This document shows positions 1-9,941 of a stretch of 64,000 nucleotides of DNA, piece by piece. A program made the position numbers and the translations under genes. The first letter of the stretch is position 1. Every line of letters starts with the position of its first letter. The notes under the pieces are model-generated. The model saw only the letters and a program-made list of their open reading frames with translations, ran no database searches and was not told the DNA's origin. This stretch comes from an uncultured Porphyromonadaceae bacterium (GTDB lineage Bacteria; Bacteroidota; Bacteroidia; Bacteroidales; Muribaculaceae), in contig CANSRU010000005.1 of assembly GCA_947649495.1 (NCBI GenBank), positions 62,001 through 126,000 on the forward strand, written 5' to 3'.

Positions 1-823
1 ACATTATCAGGCGGTCGCGATACACCTCCATTCCGCGTGTAACATGCGGACCATGGCCATAGACAATATCAGCTCCGGCCTCCACTGCCTCATGGGCAAA
101 CAATTCCACATCTCCGCGCTGCTCATTGAAACACATCTCCATGCCGTGAGGCACATGAGTATATTTCGGTCCCTCGCCACCGCCATGAAACGAAACCACC
201 ACTATATCGCAACTGTCTTTAAGCGAACCGACCACCGTACGCACCTCGTCAATATCCATTATGCTGAGCGTTCCACGGCTATGGCCGAAAGCAGCGAAAC
301 CGATCCGTTTCCCGCCGCGCTCTATCGTGGAGGTCTCACACACGTCGCGCAATCCGGCAAATTCTATACCTGCCGCGCTTAGATTGCGCATTGTCTGTTC
401 CCTGCCTGACGCTCCAAAATCATTTACATGATTATTGGCCATGCTGACGAAATCTATTCCCGCATCGACAAGATTGCCCACAAATGCAGCCGGCGTGCGG
501 AACACATAGCATAGCTTGGGGTCGGAACAATCTTTCGGCTTGCCTCCGCGGTCAAACAGCGTACCCTCTAAATTTACCGCCGCCACATCAGCTTCGCGCA
601 GCACATCGCCCGCATCGTCAAACAGATACCGTCCGCCATACGCCGGCAGGTACGCCCCGCGCGACTCGTCGGGATAGTTCGTGCCCATCATCACATCGCC
701 TGCAAACGCAAAAGTCAATGTGCGCCGGGCCTGTTCAGCCATACGCTGCTGGTCTGCCGATGGAACCACGGCACCGGCAGCCAACGCTACCGCCGCCAAA
801 ATCATCAGGATATATCTTTTCAT
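1..823 (-). CDS. CapA family protein (metallophosphatase-like), 3' end cut by window
   Basis: The reverse strand is open from an ATG at 823 to the window edge, so the C-terminus is missing. The start gives a typical N-terminal signal sequence (MKRYILMILAAVALAAGA), implying export. Family motifs of the poly-gamma-glutamate capsule protein CapA fold follow in order: FAFAGDVMMG near residue 40, VNLEGTLFD near 85, MANNHVNDFG near 130 and FHGGGEG near 215. Known members are calcineurin-like metal-binding proteins, often exported; the true substrate is usually unknown and a capsule role cannot be assumed here. It has no co-directional neighbour close upstream. Identification to family is firm from the motifs; function is not. 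Confidence 0.85.
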   Translation of the reverse strand, partial: MKRYILMILAAVALAAGAVVPSADQQRMAEQARRTLTFAFAGDVMMGTNYPDESRGAYLPAYGGRYLFDDAGDVLREADVAAVNLEGTLFDRGGKPKDCSDPKLCYVFRTPAAFVGNLVDAGIDFVSMANNHVNDFGASGREQTMRNLSAAGIEFAGLRDVCETSTIERGGKRIGFAAFGHSRGTLSIMDIDEVRTVVGSLKDSCDIVVVSFHGGGEGPKYTHVPHGMEMCFNEQRGDVELFAHEAVEAGADIVYGHGPHVTRGMEVYRDRLIM

Positions 824-940
824 TATCAAGTTTTAATTCTGCAACATGCAAAAATAACCAAATTTAGCGATAACCGAAAAAAAGAAGTCACCGCCAGAGG
901 TATGGCGGTGACCCGTATCGAAATAAATATCTGTTCAGTA

Positions 941-1600
941 TCAGTTCTGAGCCACGGCGGTGGTCATATCCATATCGGAACCAAGTATGCGGCGGGCGCC
1001 GATAAAATTACGCGAGTAGTAACCATTGTCAGGGAATGTCTGATAAGTCACACCCTTCTTAACCGAAGCATGGATAAACCGGCATGTCTGCGACTGGGGG
1101 TCGACCGACACCACCATGGCCACATGGCCCACATTACCACGGCCTGCGCTGCGGGAGCTGAAGAAGAGCAAATCGCCGGGACGCAGATTGCCCACACTCA
1201 CTCTATCGCCCTGAAGGTACTGCTGACGCGATGTACGGTCAAGCGTTATACCGAAATTCTTATATACATAGCTGGTGAATCCAGAGCAGTCAAAAGCCTT
1301 GGGCCCGGTGGAGCCGAGACGGTAACGCGTGCCGAGAAAACGCTTCGCATAGTCCACCATCTTGAGAGCCATGAAGTTTTCAGGCACTTCCATAGCAAAC
1401 GAATGCTCCATACCTACAAAAGGTGAATTCTTACGGGCTTCCTCCATCGACGCTGTGGCAAATGTACCGGCCGCGGCTTTCTGCACTTCAGTGTCGAATA
1501 TATTCTGATGCTTGTCGGGCAGACGCATGGGGGTTACTGCCCGGGCAGCGGACAAAACACCACATAAAAGCACTGTCAGAAGTATGTATCTAAGATTCAT
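941..1600 (-). CDS. NlpC/P60 (C40) family cell-wall peptidase
   Basis: A 219-residue exported protein: residues 1-21 form a signal peptide (ILLTVLLCGVLSAARA) and residues 80-205 form an NlpC/P60 domain. The catalytic triad is visible as Cys105 in DCSGF, His159 in VGHVAMV and His177 in FIHAS. Such enzymes cut peptide cross-bridges of peptidoglycan (often gamma-D-Glu-diaminopimelate bonds) in the periplasm. It stands alone. A -7-like element on the minus strand (TATCTTTG, at 1664-1671) sits about 64 bases upstream of the ATG and is the likely promoter, though no clear -33 box is seen. Which peptide bond is cut cannot be told from the sequence. Confidence 0.9.
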   Translation of the reverse strand: MNLRYILLTVLLCGVLSAARAVTPMRLPDKHQNIFDTEVQKAAAGTFATASMEEARKNSPFVGMEHSFAMEVPENFMALKMVDYAKRFLGTRYRLGSTGPKAFDCSGFTSYVYKNFGITLDRTSRQQYLQGDRVSVGNLRPGDLLFFSSRSAGRGNVGHVAMVVSVDPQSQTCRFIHASVKKGVTYQTFPDNGYYSRNFIGARRILGSDMDMTTAVAQN

Positions 1601-1663
1601 AGCAAAATTTAATTCTTAAAAAAGATTGAATCACCTCTCAGGCCATTCTTTTCTTTCACAGTG

Positions 1664-1671
1664 CAAAGATA
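1664..1671 (-). promoter_or_regulatory. Probable -7 box (TATCTTTG) of the NlpC/P60 gene
   Basis: This matches the Bacteroidota TAnnTTTG consensus, reading leftward, about 64 bases before the ATG at 1600. No good -33 TTG is found 19-20 bases further upstream. The rest of the 1601-1937 gap is AT-rich and I see no gene or strong hairpin in it. Confidence 0.45.
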
Positions 1672-1937
1672 ACACTTTTTTCGCGCCCCGACCACACCTA
1701 ACTGCCTGACCACATCCATATTTAGATTTTTCAACACTTAACCGCGGCCATAAACACTCTTTAGCAAAACCGCCGATGTGTTAAAAACACAGACACTTAC
1801 AGTAATATTAATTACATATTTTCACATGTATTAACAATCACTATTCAACCGTAAACTATTCCTGCACATATCACACCCGAATTGTGCACAACACTTTACA
1901 ACTGCAAACAGCAGTACACCTGATATTTTTACAACTT

Positions 1938-2510
1938 TTAACCATTTTCATCTTCGAGCATATTCCCGAGAGCCGTCCTGATTTCATTGAGCATGCGACG
2001 CATCCTCATATCCGTAACCAAGCCTATCACTACGCCTACCACACCTCCCACAACGCCACCCACAAATAGTGACACATCGATTCCATACATATACCAAAGC
2101 AGGCAAACCATCAACGGCACCATCGCCACCATGCCCACCCACTGCGACATGCGGCGCATTCTCAGAATCTTGTCCACACAGGCCAGCGCCTCCATCACAT
2201 TCATGCGACCGAAGTCAAGCTCGAGCAACTTATCGCGCACTCTGAACGAAAGCACACACATAAGGCCGAAATATACCGAAAGCCACACTGTAATCCACAC
2301 AGGGAACCCCATAGGCCAGATACACAGCGGACCGAGCACTATGTATATACCCGATATCACTACCAGCACCGTGTAGCTGCGTAAAAGTTTCCGCCGGTAT
2401 GTGGAAAACATAGTTGGCTTCATACAATTCCGGAAGTCGCCGCCGTCAATATCGGCAACCCTATCCATCTCACGCCAGCTTTGTTTCAAATATTCCAGAT
2501 CTTTATCCAT
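1938..2510 (-). CDS. Membrane protein paired with an ECF sigma factor (possible anti-sigma or sensor)
   Basis: A 190-residue protein I do not recognise by family. Four hydrophobic segments lie at about residues 46-66, 70-90, 121-141 and 146-165; the last is Gly/Val-rich. The N-terminal 40 residues are soluble and contain an acidic, Trp-bearing helix (LKQSWREMDRV). Its ATG overlaps the stop of the upstream sigma-factor gene by 8 bases (ATGGATAA), so the two are translationally coupled. In Bacteroidota such a partner is often an inner-membrane regulator of the sigma factor; here that is inference from position only, since no anti-sigma zinc motif (HxxxCxxC) is present. Confidence 0.7.
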   Translation of the reverse strand: MDKDLEYLKQSWREMDRVADIDGGDFRNCMKPTMFSTYRRKLLRSYTVLVVISGIYIVLGPLCIWPMGFPVWITVWLSVYFGLMCVLSFRVRDKLLELDFGRMNVMEALACVDKILRMRRMSQWVGMVAMVPLMVCLLWYMYGIDVSLFVGGVVGGVVGVVIGLVTDMRMRRMLNEIRTALGNMLEDENG

Positions 2511-3000
2511 GGTTTTCTGCTATTAGACGTTGTTTAATACGATACAGGCGCGAAGCCACATTTCCGCGGCTCATTCCTGTCACATCAGCGATCTCGTCGT
2601 AACTGTGTTCGTCGAGCCACAGCATTATCAGCGCTTTGTCAATCTTGCCGAGCCTACCTATCATCTCATACATCTGTCTCAGCTGCGATGCCCGTTCGCC
2701 ACTGTTGTCGGCCACCGAAGCAGCCCTTTCGTCGATTCGCTCGAGCGACGAGTGCTTGCCATGCCTGCGGAAGAATGTGATACAGGTATTGATAGCCACC
2801 CGATATATCCATGTTGACATCCGGGAGTTGCCGTTGTATCCTTCCAGCCCCTGCCACAGATTGGCAAGCACCTCCTGACGCAAATCCTTGAGATGCTCCG
2901 CATCGTCGGCATACATATAGCACACCTTATATATAAGGGTGCTGTATTGCTCCACAATCTGCAGATAACGCTGTTTTTGCTGTTCGCTTCTTTTTGCCAT
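2503..3000 (-). CDS. ECF-type RNA polymerase sigma factor
   Basis: The 165-residue product has a sigma region 2 at about residues 10-80 (IYKVCYMYADDAEHLKDLRQ, then STWIYRVAINTC) and a region 4 helix-turn-helix at about 115-160 (HSYDEIADVTGMSRGNVASR). Length and layout fit extracytoplasmic-function sigma factors that redirect RNA polymerase to a small regulon. I chose the ATG at 3000 rather than an open frame extending to 3264, because the upstream extension runs through the terminator of the neighbouring gene and is low-complexity and Cys/Arg-rich. The downstream membrane gene overlaps it by 8 bases, which makes that protein the likely control partner. Confidence 0.9.
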   Translation of the reverse strand: MAKRSEQQKQRYLQIVEQYSTLIYKVCYMYADDAEHLKDLRQEVLANLWQGLEGYNGNSRMSTWIYRVAINTCITFFRRHGKHSSLERIDERAASVADNSGERASQLRQMYEMIGRLGKIDKALIMLWLDEHSYDEIADVTGMSRGNVASRLYRIKQRLIAENHG

Positions 3001-3044
3001 CACTCTATTAGTCGCAGAAATCTCCTGAAAATTGCACGGCCGGC

Positions 3045-3081
3045 AAAAAAAAGCCGGAAAGACCTGATTTGTCCTTCCGGC
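3045..3081 (-). terminator. Rho-independent terminator of the outer-membrane barrel gene
   Basis: Reading leftward, a GC-rich stem (GGCCGGAAGGAC paired with GTCTTTCCGGC, one mismatch) is followed directly by eight T residues. It lies 20 bases after the stop of the gene at 3102-3701 and ends the ligA-barrel transcript. Confidence 0.85.
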
Positions 3082-3101
3082 CGTATGAATAAAATATATC
3101 T

Positions 3102-3701
3102 TTAGAAAAGATATGCGGCAGTCACAGTCCAATAACGGTTGCGGCCGCTCACACCGGCCGAACCGGTAGCACCCACAGTTTTGAGAGCCTTTGTCATGCC
3201 CAGACCGTAGGAAGCACCTACCTGCACGTGCTTGAACAGTTCCAGACCGAAGCCGAAGTTCCATGCTGTGTCGAATTTACGGTTATTATATGCGCCGGCC
3301 ATCGATTTACGGCTGGTAAGGAACGAGAAGCTCGGACCGGTAGCCAGATACGGACGTACTATATTATTAATCAGCGGAATATTTATCTTCCATTTGAGAT
3401 TGATAGGTATATCGATATAATCGCGGTTGTCCTTGGTGACATTATTATTCTCAAGCCACTGGGTGTTGCGGCGCACATACATAACCGAAGCGTCAAAGCC
3501 CCATCCAGCCACCGGCATGGTGAACTCAAGCATTGCACCGGCAGTGAAACCGGCACGGTTGTCGCTATTGAATGTCGAACTGTTGAAATGCAGCTCATTG
3601 ACAGTCAGACCCAATTTCGGGCCGAACTTGAACTGTGCCTGCGCGGGCACCGATGCTATTGCCACAATAGCCATCACTATAAGCACCTTGATTGTTTTCA
3701 T
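3102..3701 (-). CDS. Outer-membrane beta-barrel protein (PorT-like)
   Basis: A 199-residue protein with a clear signal peptide (residues 1-22, ending AQA) followed by alternating amphipathic strands and a C-terminal aromatic residue (WTVTAAYLF), as expected for an eight-stranded outer-membrane barrel. The opening FKFGPKLGLTVNEL and a barrel-wide pattern of Gly-X-X-aromatic strands match the PorT / outer-membrane beta-barrel family of Bacteroidota. It starts 31 bases after the ligA stop and is closed by a strong terminator, so it probably shares the ligA transcript. The family contains both secretion factors and uncharacterised barrels, so no specific role is assigned. Confidence 0.8.
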   Translation of the reverse strand: MKTIKVLIVMAIVAIASVPAQAQFKFGPKLGLTVNELHFNSSTFNSDNRAGFTAGAMLEFTMPVAGWGFDASVMYVRRNTQWLENNNVTKDNRDYIDIPINLKWKINIPLINNIVRPYLATGPSFSFLTSRKSMAGAYNNRKFDTAWNFGFGLELFKHVQVGASYGLGMTKALKTVGATGSAGVSGRNRYWTVTAAYLF

Positions 3702-3732
3702 AATCTGATGTTGGTTAAATTTATTGTTAATA

Positions 3733-5844
<2,112 letters not shown>

Positions 5845-5903
5845 TTAACACCAGCCGAGTTCATTTAAATCTATCGATACGTAATTATTACGTAACAACT
5901 TCG

Positions 5904-5911
5904 TAACTTTG
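5904..5911 (+). promoter_or_regulatory. -7 box (TAACTTTG) for the M28 lipoprotein gene
   Basis: TAnnTTTG element 27 bases before the ATG at 5938, preceded by an AT-rich tract with repeated TACGTAA words. A matching -33 TTG is not obvious. Confidence 0.5.
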
Positions 5912-5937
5912 GCGCTGATTATTTTAGAATCTGCACA

Positions 5938-6933
5938 ATGAAAAAAATATTAGCAGCCACAGCCATACTGATGGCAATTGTATCGTGTAGCACAAAAGCA
6001 AATACTGAGGCATCAACAACGCAAAAGCAGCCTTCAGCCACAATAAGCAGACCCGAATTCAATGCCGACAGCGCATACAGATACGTAGCCGACCAAGTAA
6101 ACTTCGGCTACCGTATCCCGGGCACCAAGGCACATGAGGAATGCAGCCGGTATCTCACCGACAAACTACGCGCGTTCGGAGCCGATTCAGTAACCGTACA
6201 GCGCGGCACCGTTACAGCACATACCGGTGAGAACCTTCCGGTGGCCAATATTTTTGCCAAATACAACCCCGCAGCCAAACGGCGCGTTCTATTGGCCGCA
6301 CACTACGACACCCGCCCTTGGGCCGACAACGAGAACACCGAAGCCGACCGCAAGAAACCTGTGCTCGGGGCCAACGACGGCGGTAGCGGCGTGGCCGTGA
6401 TACTCGAGATTGCACGCAACATAAACAAGCAGCATCCCGATGTGGGAGTAGACATATTCCTGACTGACGTGGAAGATTATGGCGAGAGCGGCGGATTTGA
6501 CAACCACGACGACACATGGTGCCTTGGCACACAATATTGGGTGAAAAGCAATCCCTATGCCAACGCCACATTGCCCGCCTACGGAATAGTGCTCGACATG
6601 GTGGGAGGAAACAACGCCCGTTTTCACCGCGAATATTCATCCAACAGAATGGCCCGCGAGATAGTCGACAAAGTGTGGGGTACGGCGGCAAACTCCCCCT
6701 ACGCGGCCCGCTTCATCAACGAGATCGGCGGGGCGATAGTCGACGACCACATATTCATAAACCAGCTCGGCATACCATGCATAGACATAGTGGAATGCAA
6801 CAGCGAGGACACTCGGTCGTTCCCCGCAACATGGCACACACGCACCGACGACATGAGCAACATTGACCGTTCTTCGCTGAAGGCCGTAGGCGAAACCGTG
6901 ATGTCGGTACTATATTCCGAGCCGGGCAACTGA
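5938..6933 (+). CDS. M28 family zinc aminopeptidase / glutaminyl cyclase-like lipoprotein
   Basis: A 331-residue lipoprotein: the signal peptide ends in a lipobox (AIVSC, Cys17). The catalytic domain has M28-type metal ligands, His122 in AHYDTRPWAD, Asp147 in GANDGGSG, the Glu179-Asp180 pair in DVEDYGE, and a later Asp in VDDHIF. The AHYDTRPWAD signature is the one seen in glutaminyl-peptide cyclotransferase-like members, enzymes that turn N-terminal Gln into pyroglutamate; in Bacteroidota this acts on exported proteins whose signal cleavage exposes Gln. Whether this one is a cyclase or an aminopeptidase cannot be settled here. It is expected in the periplasm, membrane-anchored, and is monocistronic or loosely followed by sufE. 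Confidence 0.9.
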   Translation: MKKILAATAILMAIVSCSTKANTEASTTQKQPSATISRPEFNADSAYRYVADQVNFGYRIPGTKAHEECSRYLTDKLRAFGADSVTVQRGTVTAHTGENLPVANIFAKYNPAAKRRVLLAAHYDTRPWADNENTEADRKKPVLGANDGGSGVAVILEIARNINKQHPDVGVDIFLTDVEDYGESGGFDNHDDTWCLGTQYWVKSNPYANATLPAYGIVLDMVGGNNARFHREYSSNRMAREIVDKVWGTAANSPYAARFINEIGGAIVDDHIFINQLGIPCIDIVECNSEDTRSFPATWHTRTDDMSNIDRSSLKAVGETVMSVLYSEPGN

Positions 6934-6944
6934 GCCCCGCACTA

Positions 6945-6976
6945 TTTGCAATAACGCGAAAATTATGCTATTTTTG
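6945..6976 (+). promoter_or_regulatory. Promoter of sufE (TTTG-N20-TATTTTTG)
   Basis: A full Bacteroidota promoter: -33 TTTG at 6945-6948, a 20-base spacer and -7 TATTTTTG at 6969-6976. The sufE ATG at 6984 begins only seven bases after the -7 box, so the predicted mRNA has almost no leader. Confidence 0.75.
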
Positions 6977-6983
6977 CGTCATT

Positions 6984-7433
6984 ATGACCATCAACGAGAT
7001 ACAAGACGAAATAATTGAGGAATTTTCGGAAGTAGACGACTGGATGGACCGATATGCCATGATTATAGATTACGGCAACGCCCTTCCAGGCATCGACACC
7101 AAGTATAAAACCCCGGCACATCTCATAGAAGGATGCCAGAGCCGCGTATGGCTCAACGCCGACGAGCGCGACGGAAAGGTGTTCTTCACCGCCGACTCCG
7201 ACGCCATAATTGTGCGTGGCATAATAGCGCTCCTGATAAAAGTGCTCAATGACCACACCCCCGACGAGATATTATCGTCGGACCTCTACTTCATTGACAG
7301 CATCGGTCTGGCCGAGAACCTCTCCCCCACACGCAGCAACGGACTTCTGGCCATGATCAAACAGATGCGCCTCTATGCCGTGGCATTGAAAGCCCGCGAC
7401 AGCCTGAACACAACAACCAACATTTCACAATAA
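6984..7433 (+). CDS. sufE: SufE family sulfur-acceptor protein
   Basis: The 149-residue protein matches SufE: it takes persulfide sulfur from a cysteine desulfurase and passes it to the iron-sulfur cluster scaffold in the cytoplasm. The acceptor Cys51 lies in the family motif IEGCQSRVWL, and the N-terminal INEIQDEIIEEF and DWMDRYAMIIDYG stretches are also typical. It is followed after two bases by a peptide transporter gene, so both are likely co-transcribed. The suf genes themselves are not in this window. The start is fixed by the family N-terminus although the promoter -7 box is only seven bases away. Confidence 0.93.
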   Translation: MTINEIQDEIIEEFSEVDDWMDRYAMIIDYGNALPGIDTKYKTPAHLIEGCQSRVWLNADERDGKVFFTADSDAIIVRGIIALLIKVLNDHTPDEILSSDLYFIDSIGLAENLSPTRSNGLLAMIKQMRLYAVALKARDSLNTTTNISQ

Positions 7434-7435
7434 TT

Positions 7436-8959
7436 ATGTTCAACAACCAACCCAAGGGACTAATCCCCGCAGCCCTGAGCAACATGGGCGAACGGTTCGG
7501 CTACTACATCATGAATGCCGTACTGGTTCTGTTCCTATGCTCCAAGTTCGGACTCAGTGAGGAGACGAGCACTCTGATTTATTCATTTTTCTACGCCGGA
7601 ATCTATGTGCTCAGCCTTGTGGGCGGTGCAATAGCCGACAAAACGCAAAACTACAAGGGCACGATAATATCCGGCCTCATAGTGATGACCATTGGTTATA
7701 TCGTGCTGTCCATTCCGGTACTCGCCACACCGGCCAACACCACTATGCTCCTTACACTTACCTGCGCCGCGCTTTTCCTCATAGCATTCGGCAACGGTCT
7801 GTTCAAAGGAAACCTGCAGGCCATCGTAGGTCAGCTTTACGACAATCCCCGTTACAGTTCGCAACGCGATGCCGGATTCCAGATATTCTATGTGTTCATC
7901 AACATCGGCGGACTTATAGCTCCGTTCGTAGCACCGATGCTTCGCAGCTGGTGGCTTGATGTCAACGACATGGTCTACAACGCATCATTCCCCGCCCTAT
8001 GCCATCAGGCACTCAGCGTTACAGATTCGGCCAACATGCAGAACATCAACAATCTTTACGCACTCGCCACTGAGGTAGGCTACAACAATGCCCAATCCAT
8101 AAGCGAGTTCTGCACCGAATATCTCAATGTGTTCAACACCGGCGTGCACTATTCGTTCATAGCATCAGTTGCCGCCATGCTCATATCCCTCGCCATATTC
8201 ATGGTGACAAAGAAAGGCCTGCCCAATCCTCCGAAAAAAGAGAAGGAAGCTGCCGCCAACTACACCCCCGAAGAGCGTCGCGCCATGGCCAAGGAGATCA
8301 AGCAACGTCTCTACGCATTGTTTGCAGTGCTCGGAATAGCCATATTCTTCTGGTTCTCGTTCCACCAGAACGGCACCTCAATGTCGCTTTTCGCACGCGA
8401 CTTCGTCGACACATCGACAATTGCTCCCGAAATATGGCAGGCCGTCAACCCATTTTTCGTAATAGTTCTGACCCCTATAATAATGTGGTTCTTTGCGGCC
8501 CTCGCCCGCCGTGGAAAAGTAATCTCCACCCCGCGTAAAATCGCCATAGGTATGGGACTTGCCGGTGTGGCCTATCTTTTCCTCACCATCTACTCCGTCT
8601 ACATGAACTATCCTTCGGGCACCGACTTCCGCGAACTGGCCGTGGCCACCAAAGAATCACTGCTTTCAAGCCCATGGGTACTCATTCTCTATTACTTCTT
8701 TATGACCGTGGCCGAGCTGTTCATTTCGCCCCTCGGACTCTCGTTCGTGTCAAAGGTAGCTCCCCGCAGCATGCAAGGTCTATGTCAGGGCTTATGGCTC
8801 GGAGCCACAGCCGTAGGCAACCTCCTGCTATGGATCGGCCCGCTGGTCTACAATGCCTACCCGATATGGGTGGCATGGGCACTCTTCCTCGCCGTATGCG
8901 TCATATCCATGGGCATAATGCTCGGTATGGTGAAATGGCTTGAAAGAGTAACCGAATAA
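7436..8959 (+). CDS. POT/PTR family proton-coupled oligopeptide transporter
   Basis: A 507-residue inner-membrane protein with 12 or more hydrophobic helices. The N-terminus carries the POT signature NMGERFGYYIMNAVLVLF (ExER-type proton-coupling motif) and the FYAGIYVLSLVGGAIAD helix-loop; FINIGGLIAPFVAP follows later. Members import di- and tripeptides with protons. It begins two bases after the sufE stop and is closed by a strong terminator at 8990-9030, so it is the last gene of a two-gene unit. The peptide range cannot be deduced from sequence. No frame or motif damage is seen. Confidence 0.92.
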   Translation: MFNNQPKGLIPAALSNMGERFGYYIMNAVLVLFLCSKFGLSEETSTLIYSFFYAGIYVLSLVGGAIADKTQNYKGTIISGLIVMTIGYIVLSIPVLATPANTTMLLTLTCAALFLIAFGNGLFKGNLQAIVGQLYDNPRYSSQRDAGFQIFYVFINIGGLIAPFVAPMLRSWWLDVNDMVYNASFPALCHQALSVTDSANMQNINNLYALATEVGYNNAQSISEFCTEYLNVFNTGVHYSFIASVAAMLISLAIFMVTKKGLPNPPKKEKEAAANYTPEERRAMAKEIKQRLYALFAVLGIAIFFWFSFHQNGTSMSLFARDFVDTSTIAPEIWQAVNPFFVIVLTPIIMWFFAALARRGKVISTPRKIAIGMGLAGVAYLFLTIYSVYMNYPSGTDFRELAVATKESLLSSPWVLILYYFFMTVAELFISPLGLSFVSKVAPRSMQGLCQGLWLGATAVGNLLLWIGPLVYNAYPIWVAWALFLAVCVISMGIMLGMVKWLERVTE

Positions 8960-8989
8960 GCCGGACTCACATAACAATCTACAGCACAA

Positions 8990-9030
8990 CGGTGTCGGCA
9001 GGATTAAAATTCTGCCGACACCGTATTTTT
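8990..9030 (+). terminator. Rho-independent terminator after the peptide transporter
   Basis: A perfect 12-base stem (CGGTGTCGGCAG with CTGCCGACACCG) with an AT-rich loop is followed by TATTTTT, 30 bases after the stop of the transporter gene. Confidence 0.9.
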
Positions 9031-9094
9031 ATGGTGAACCTTATCACCACACGCAATGTTGATACATAAAACAACAAAACGAAACACAACTACC

Positions 9095-9292
9095 ATGTTT
9101 ACAGCCATATCAACATTGACATACACACACCTTCCGGCCGGTTATTGGCTGGCTATAATCGCCATAACATGCAGCATAGTAGCCCTCGGAGCAATAATCA
9201 ACATGATACGCTTCCGGCAAACACGCATTGTCAAGAAAACGATAGCCATACCACAGACCTCAAAACGCTACCATACAGGCCAACGACTATAG
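9095..9292 (+). CDS. Possible small single-helix membrane protein
   Basis: A 65-residue frame from the ATG at 9095 (an earlier ATG at 9056 is possible). It has one strong hydrophobic helix (YWLAIIAITCSIVALGAIINMI) followed by a basic tail, the usual shape of a small inner-membrane protein. No promoter or obvious ribosome site was found, and there is no family resemblance I can name. It lies in a 350-base gap between a terminator and a tRNA, so it may be chance. Low confidence. Confidence 0.35.
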   Translation: MFTAISTLTYTHLPAGYWLAIIAITCSIVALGAIINMIRFRQTRIVKKTIAIPQTSKRYHTGQRL

Positions 9293-9294
9293 AA

Positions 9295-9336
9295 ATTTTT
9301 GAAAAAAACCTCAGCCACACTTATTTTTTCAAAAAT
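9295..9336. terminator. AT-rich inverted repeat between small ORF and tRNA-Pro
   Basis: A 13-base perfect inverted repeat (ATTTTTGAAAAAA and TTTTTTCAAAAAT, 16-base loop) with T-runs on both strands. It may act as a weak two-way terminator just before the tRNA promoter. Confidence 0.45.
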
Positions 9337-9342
9337 AATCAC

Positions 9343-9350
9343 TACCTTTG
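9343..9350 (+). promoter_or_regulatory. -7 box (TACCTTTG) of tRNA-Pro
   Basis: TAnnTTTG element 28 bases upstream of the mature tRNA 5' end. Confidence 0.55.
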
Positions 9351-9378
9351 CACCGCATTTCCGTAGGAAAGAGCTGTC

Positions 9379-9451
9379 CGGGGTGTAGCACAGTTGGCAG
9401 CGCGCCACGTTCGGGACGTGGAGGTCGGAAGTTCGAGTCTTCTCACCCCGA
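9379..9451 (+). tRNA. tRNA-Pro(CGG)
   Basis: A full cloverleaf: acceptor CGGGGTG paired with CACCCCG and discriminator A, D-arm TAGCACAGTTGGCAGC, anticodon stem CCACG/CGTGG with loop TTCGGGA (anticodon CGG, reading CCG) and T-arm with GTTCGAGTC. CCA is not encoded. The last part of the gene plus the next six bases is repeated near 10355, marking it as the insertion point of a small element. Confidence 0.95.
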
Positions 9452-9457
9452 CAAAAC
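9442..9457 (+). repeat. Left copy of tRNA-derived direct repeat (attL-like)
   Basis: CTCACCCCGACAAAAC, the 3' end of tRNA-Pro plus six flanking bases. It recurs with one mismatch at 10355-10370. The two copies bracket the MNT/HEPN pair. Confidence 0.7.
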
Positions 9458-9459
9458 AT

Positions 9460-9500
9460 CGAGAAATGGGTTTAACTTACTGAGTTAAGCCCATTTCTCG
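9460..9500. repeat. 18-bp hairpin just after tRNA-Pro
   Basis: CGAGAAATGGGTTTAACT pairs with AGTTAAGCCCATTTCTCG across a 5-base loop (one G-T pair). There is no T-run after it, unlike the related palindrome at 10379-10408, so it may belong to the inserted element rather than being the original tRNA terminator. Confidence 0.6.
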
Positions 9501-9571
9501 CATAATAGACGAAACAAAATCGGGACACGCCGCCTCCCAAATCCCTCAAAAATCAGGTACAAGCACAATAT

Positions 9572-9603
9572 TTTGAATATACAGTGTTTTATTCATACTT
9601 TTG
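9572..9603 (+). promoter_or_regulatory. Promoter of the MNT/HEPN pair (TTTG-N20-TACTTTTG)
   Basis: -33 TTTG at 9572-9575, exact 20-base spacer and -7 TACTTTTG at 9596-9603, 32 bases before the antitoxin ATG. The element therefore carries its own promoter inside the direct repeats. Confidence 0.75.
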
Positions 9604-9635
9604 TGGACAATAATCCGGAACAAAATTAGGACAAC

Positions 9636-9941
9636 ATGAAAATAATAGAACTAAATCTTCATAAGATTATCGAAATATGCAAGCGGTTTCATGTACGTAA
9701 GCTATGGGTATTCGGCTCTATATTGACTTCCCGTTTCAACGATGATAGCGATGTCGATTTGTGTGTTGATTTTGATTGGGATAACATTTCTCTGATTGAT
9801 TCTGCAAATAATTTCTTTGGATTTCAAGAGGCTCTTGAATCACTTCTTGAACGCAAGATAGATATCACTGACGACAGCGCTGTACGTAACCCTTATTTTC
9901 GCGAGGAATTAAACGAAACACGACAACTAATCTATGGATAG
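9636..9941 (+). CDS. mntA: MNT-type minimal nucleotidyltransferase antitoxin
   Basis: A 101-residue minimal nucleotidyltransferase. The catalytic signature is complete: Gly27-Ser28 in FGSIL, Asp39 and Asp41 in SDVDL, and a third Asp76 in KIDIT. In characterised HepT-MntA systems the MNT protein neutralises the HEPN ribonuclease by adding AMP to a tyrosine near its active site. Its stop overlaps the HEPN start by 8 bases (ATGGATAG), so the pair is translationally coupled. The gene is more AT-rich than its surroundings, and the pair is flanked by tRNA-derived repeats, pointing to recent acquisition. Gene symbol by homology only. Confidence 0.88.
   Translation: MKIIELNLHKIIEICKRFHVRKLWVFGSILTSRFNDDSDVDLCVDFDWDNISLIDSANNFFGFQEALESLLERKIDITDDSAVRNPYFREELNETRQLIYG

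Noticed and set aside
3001-3264. Longer start for the ECF sigma factor
   Set aside because: The 88 extra residues are low-complexity and Cys/Arg-rich, and run antisense through the terminator of the barrel gene; the ATG at 3000 starts the family domain directly.
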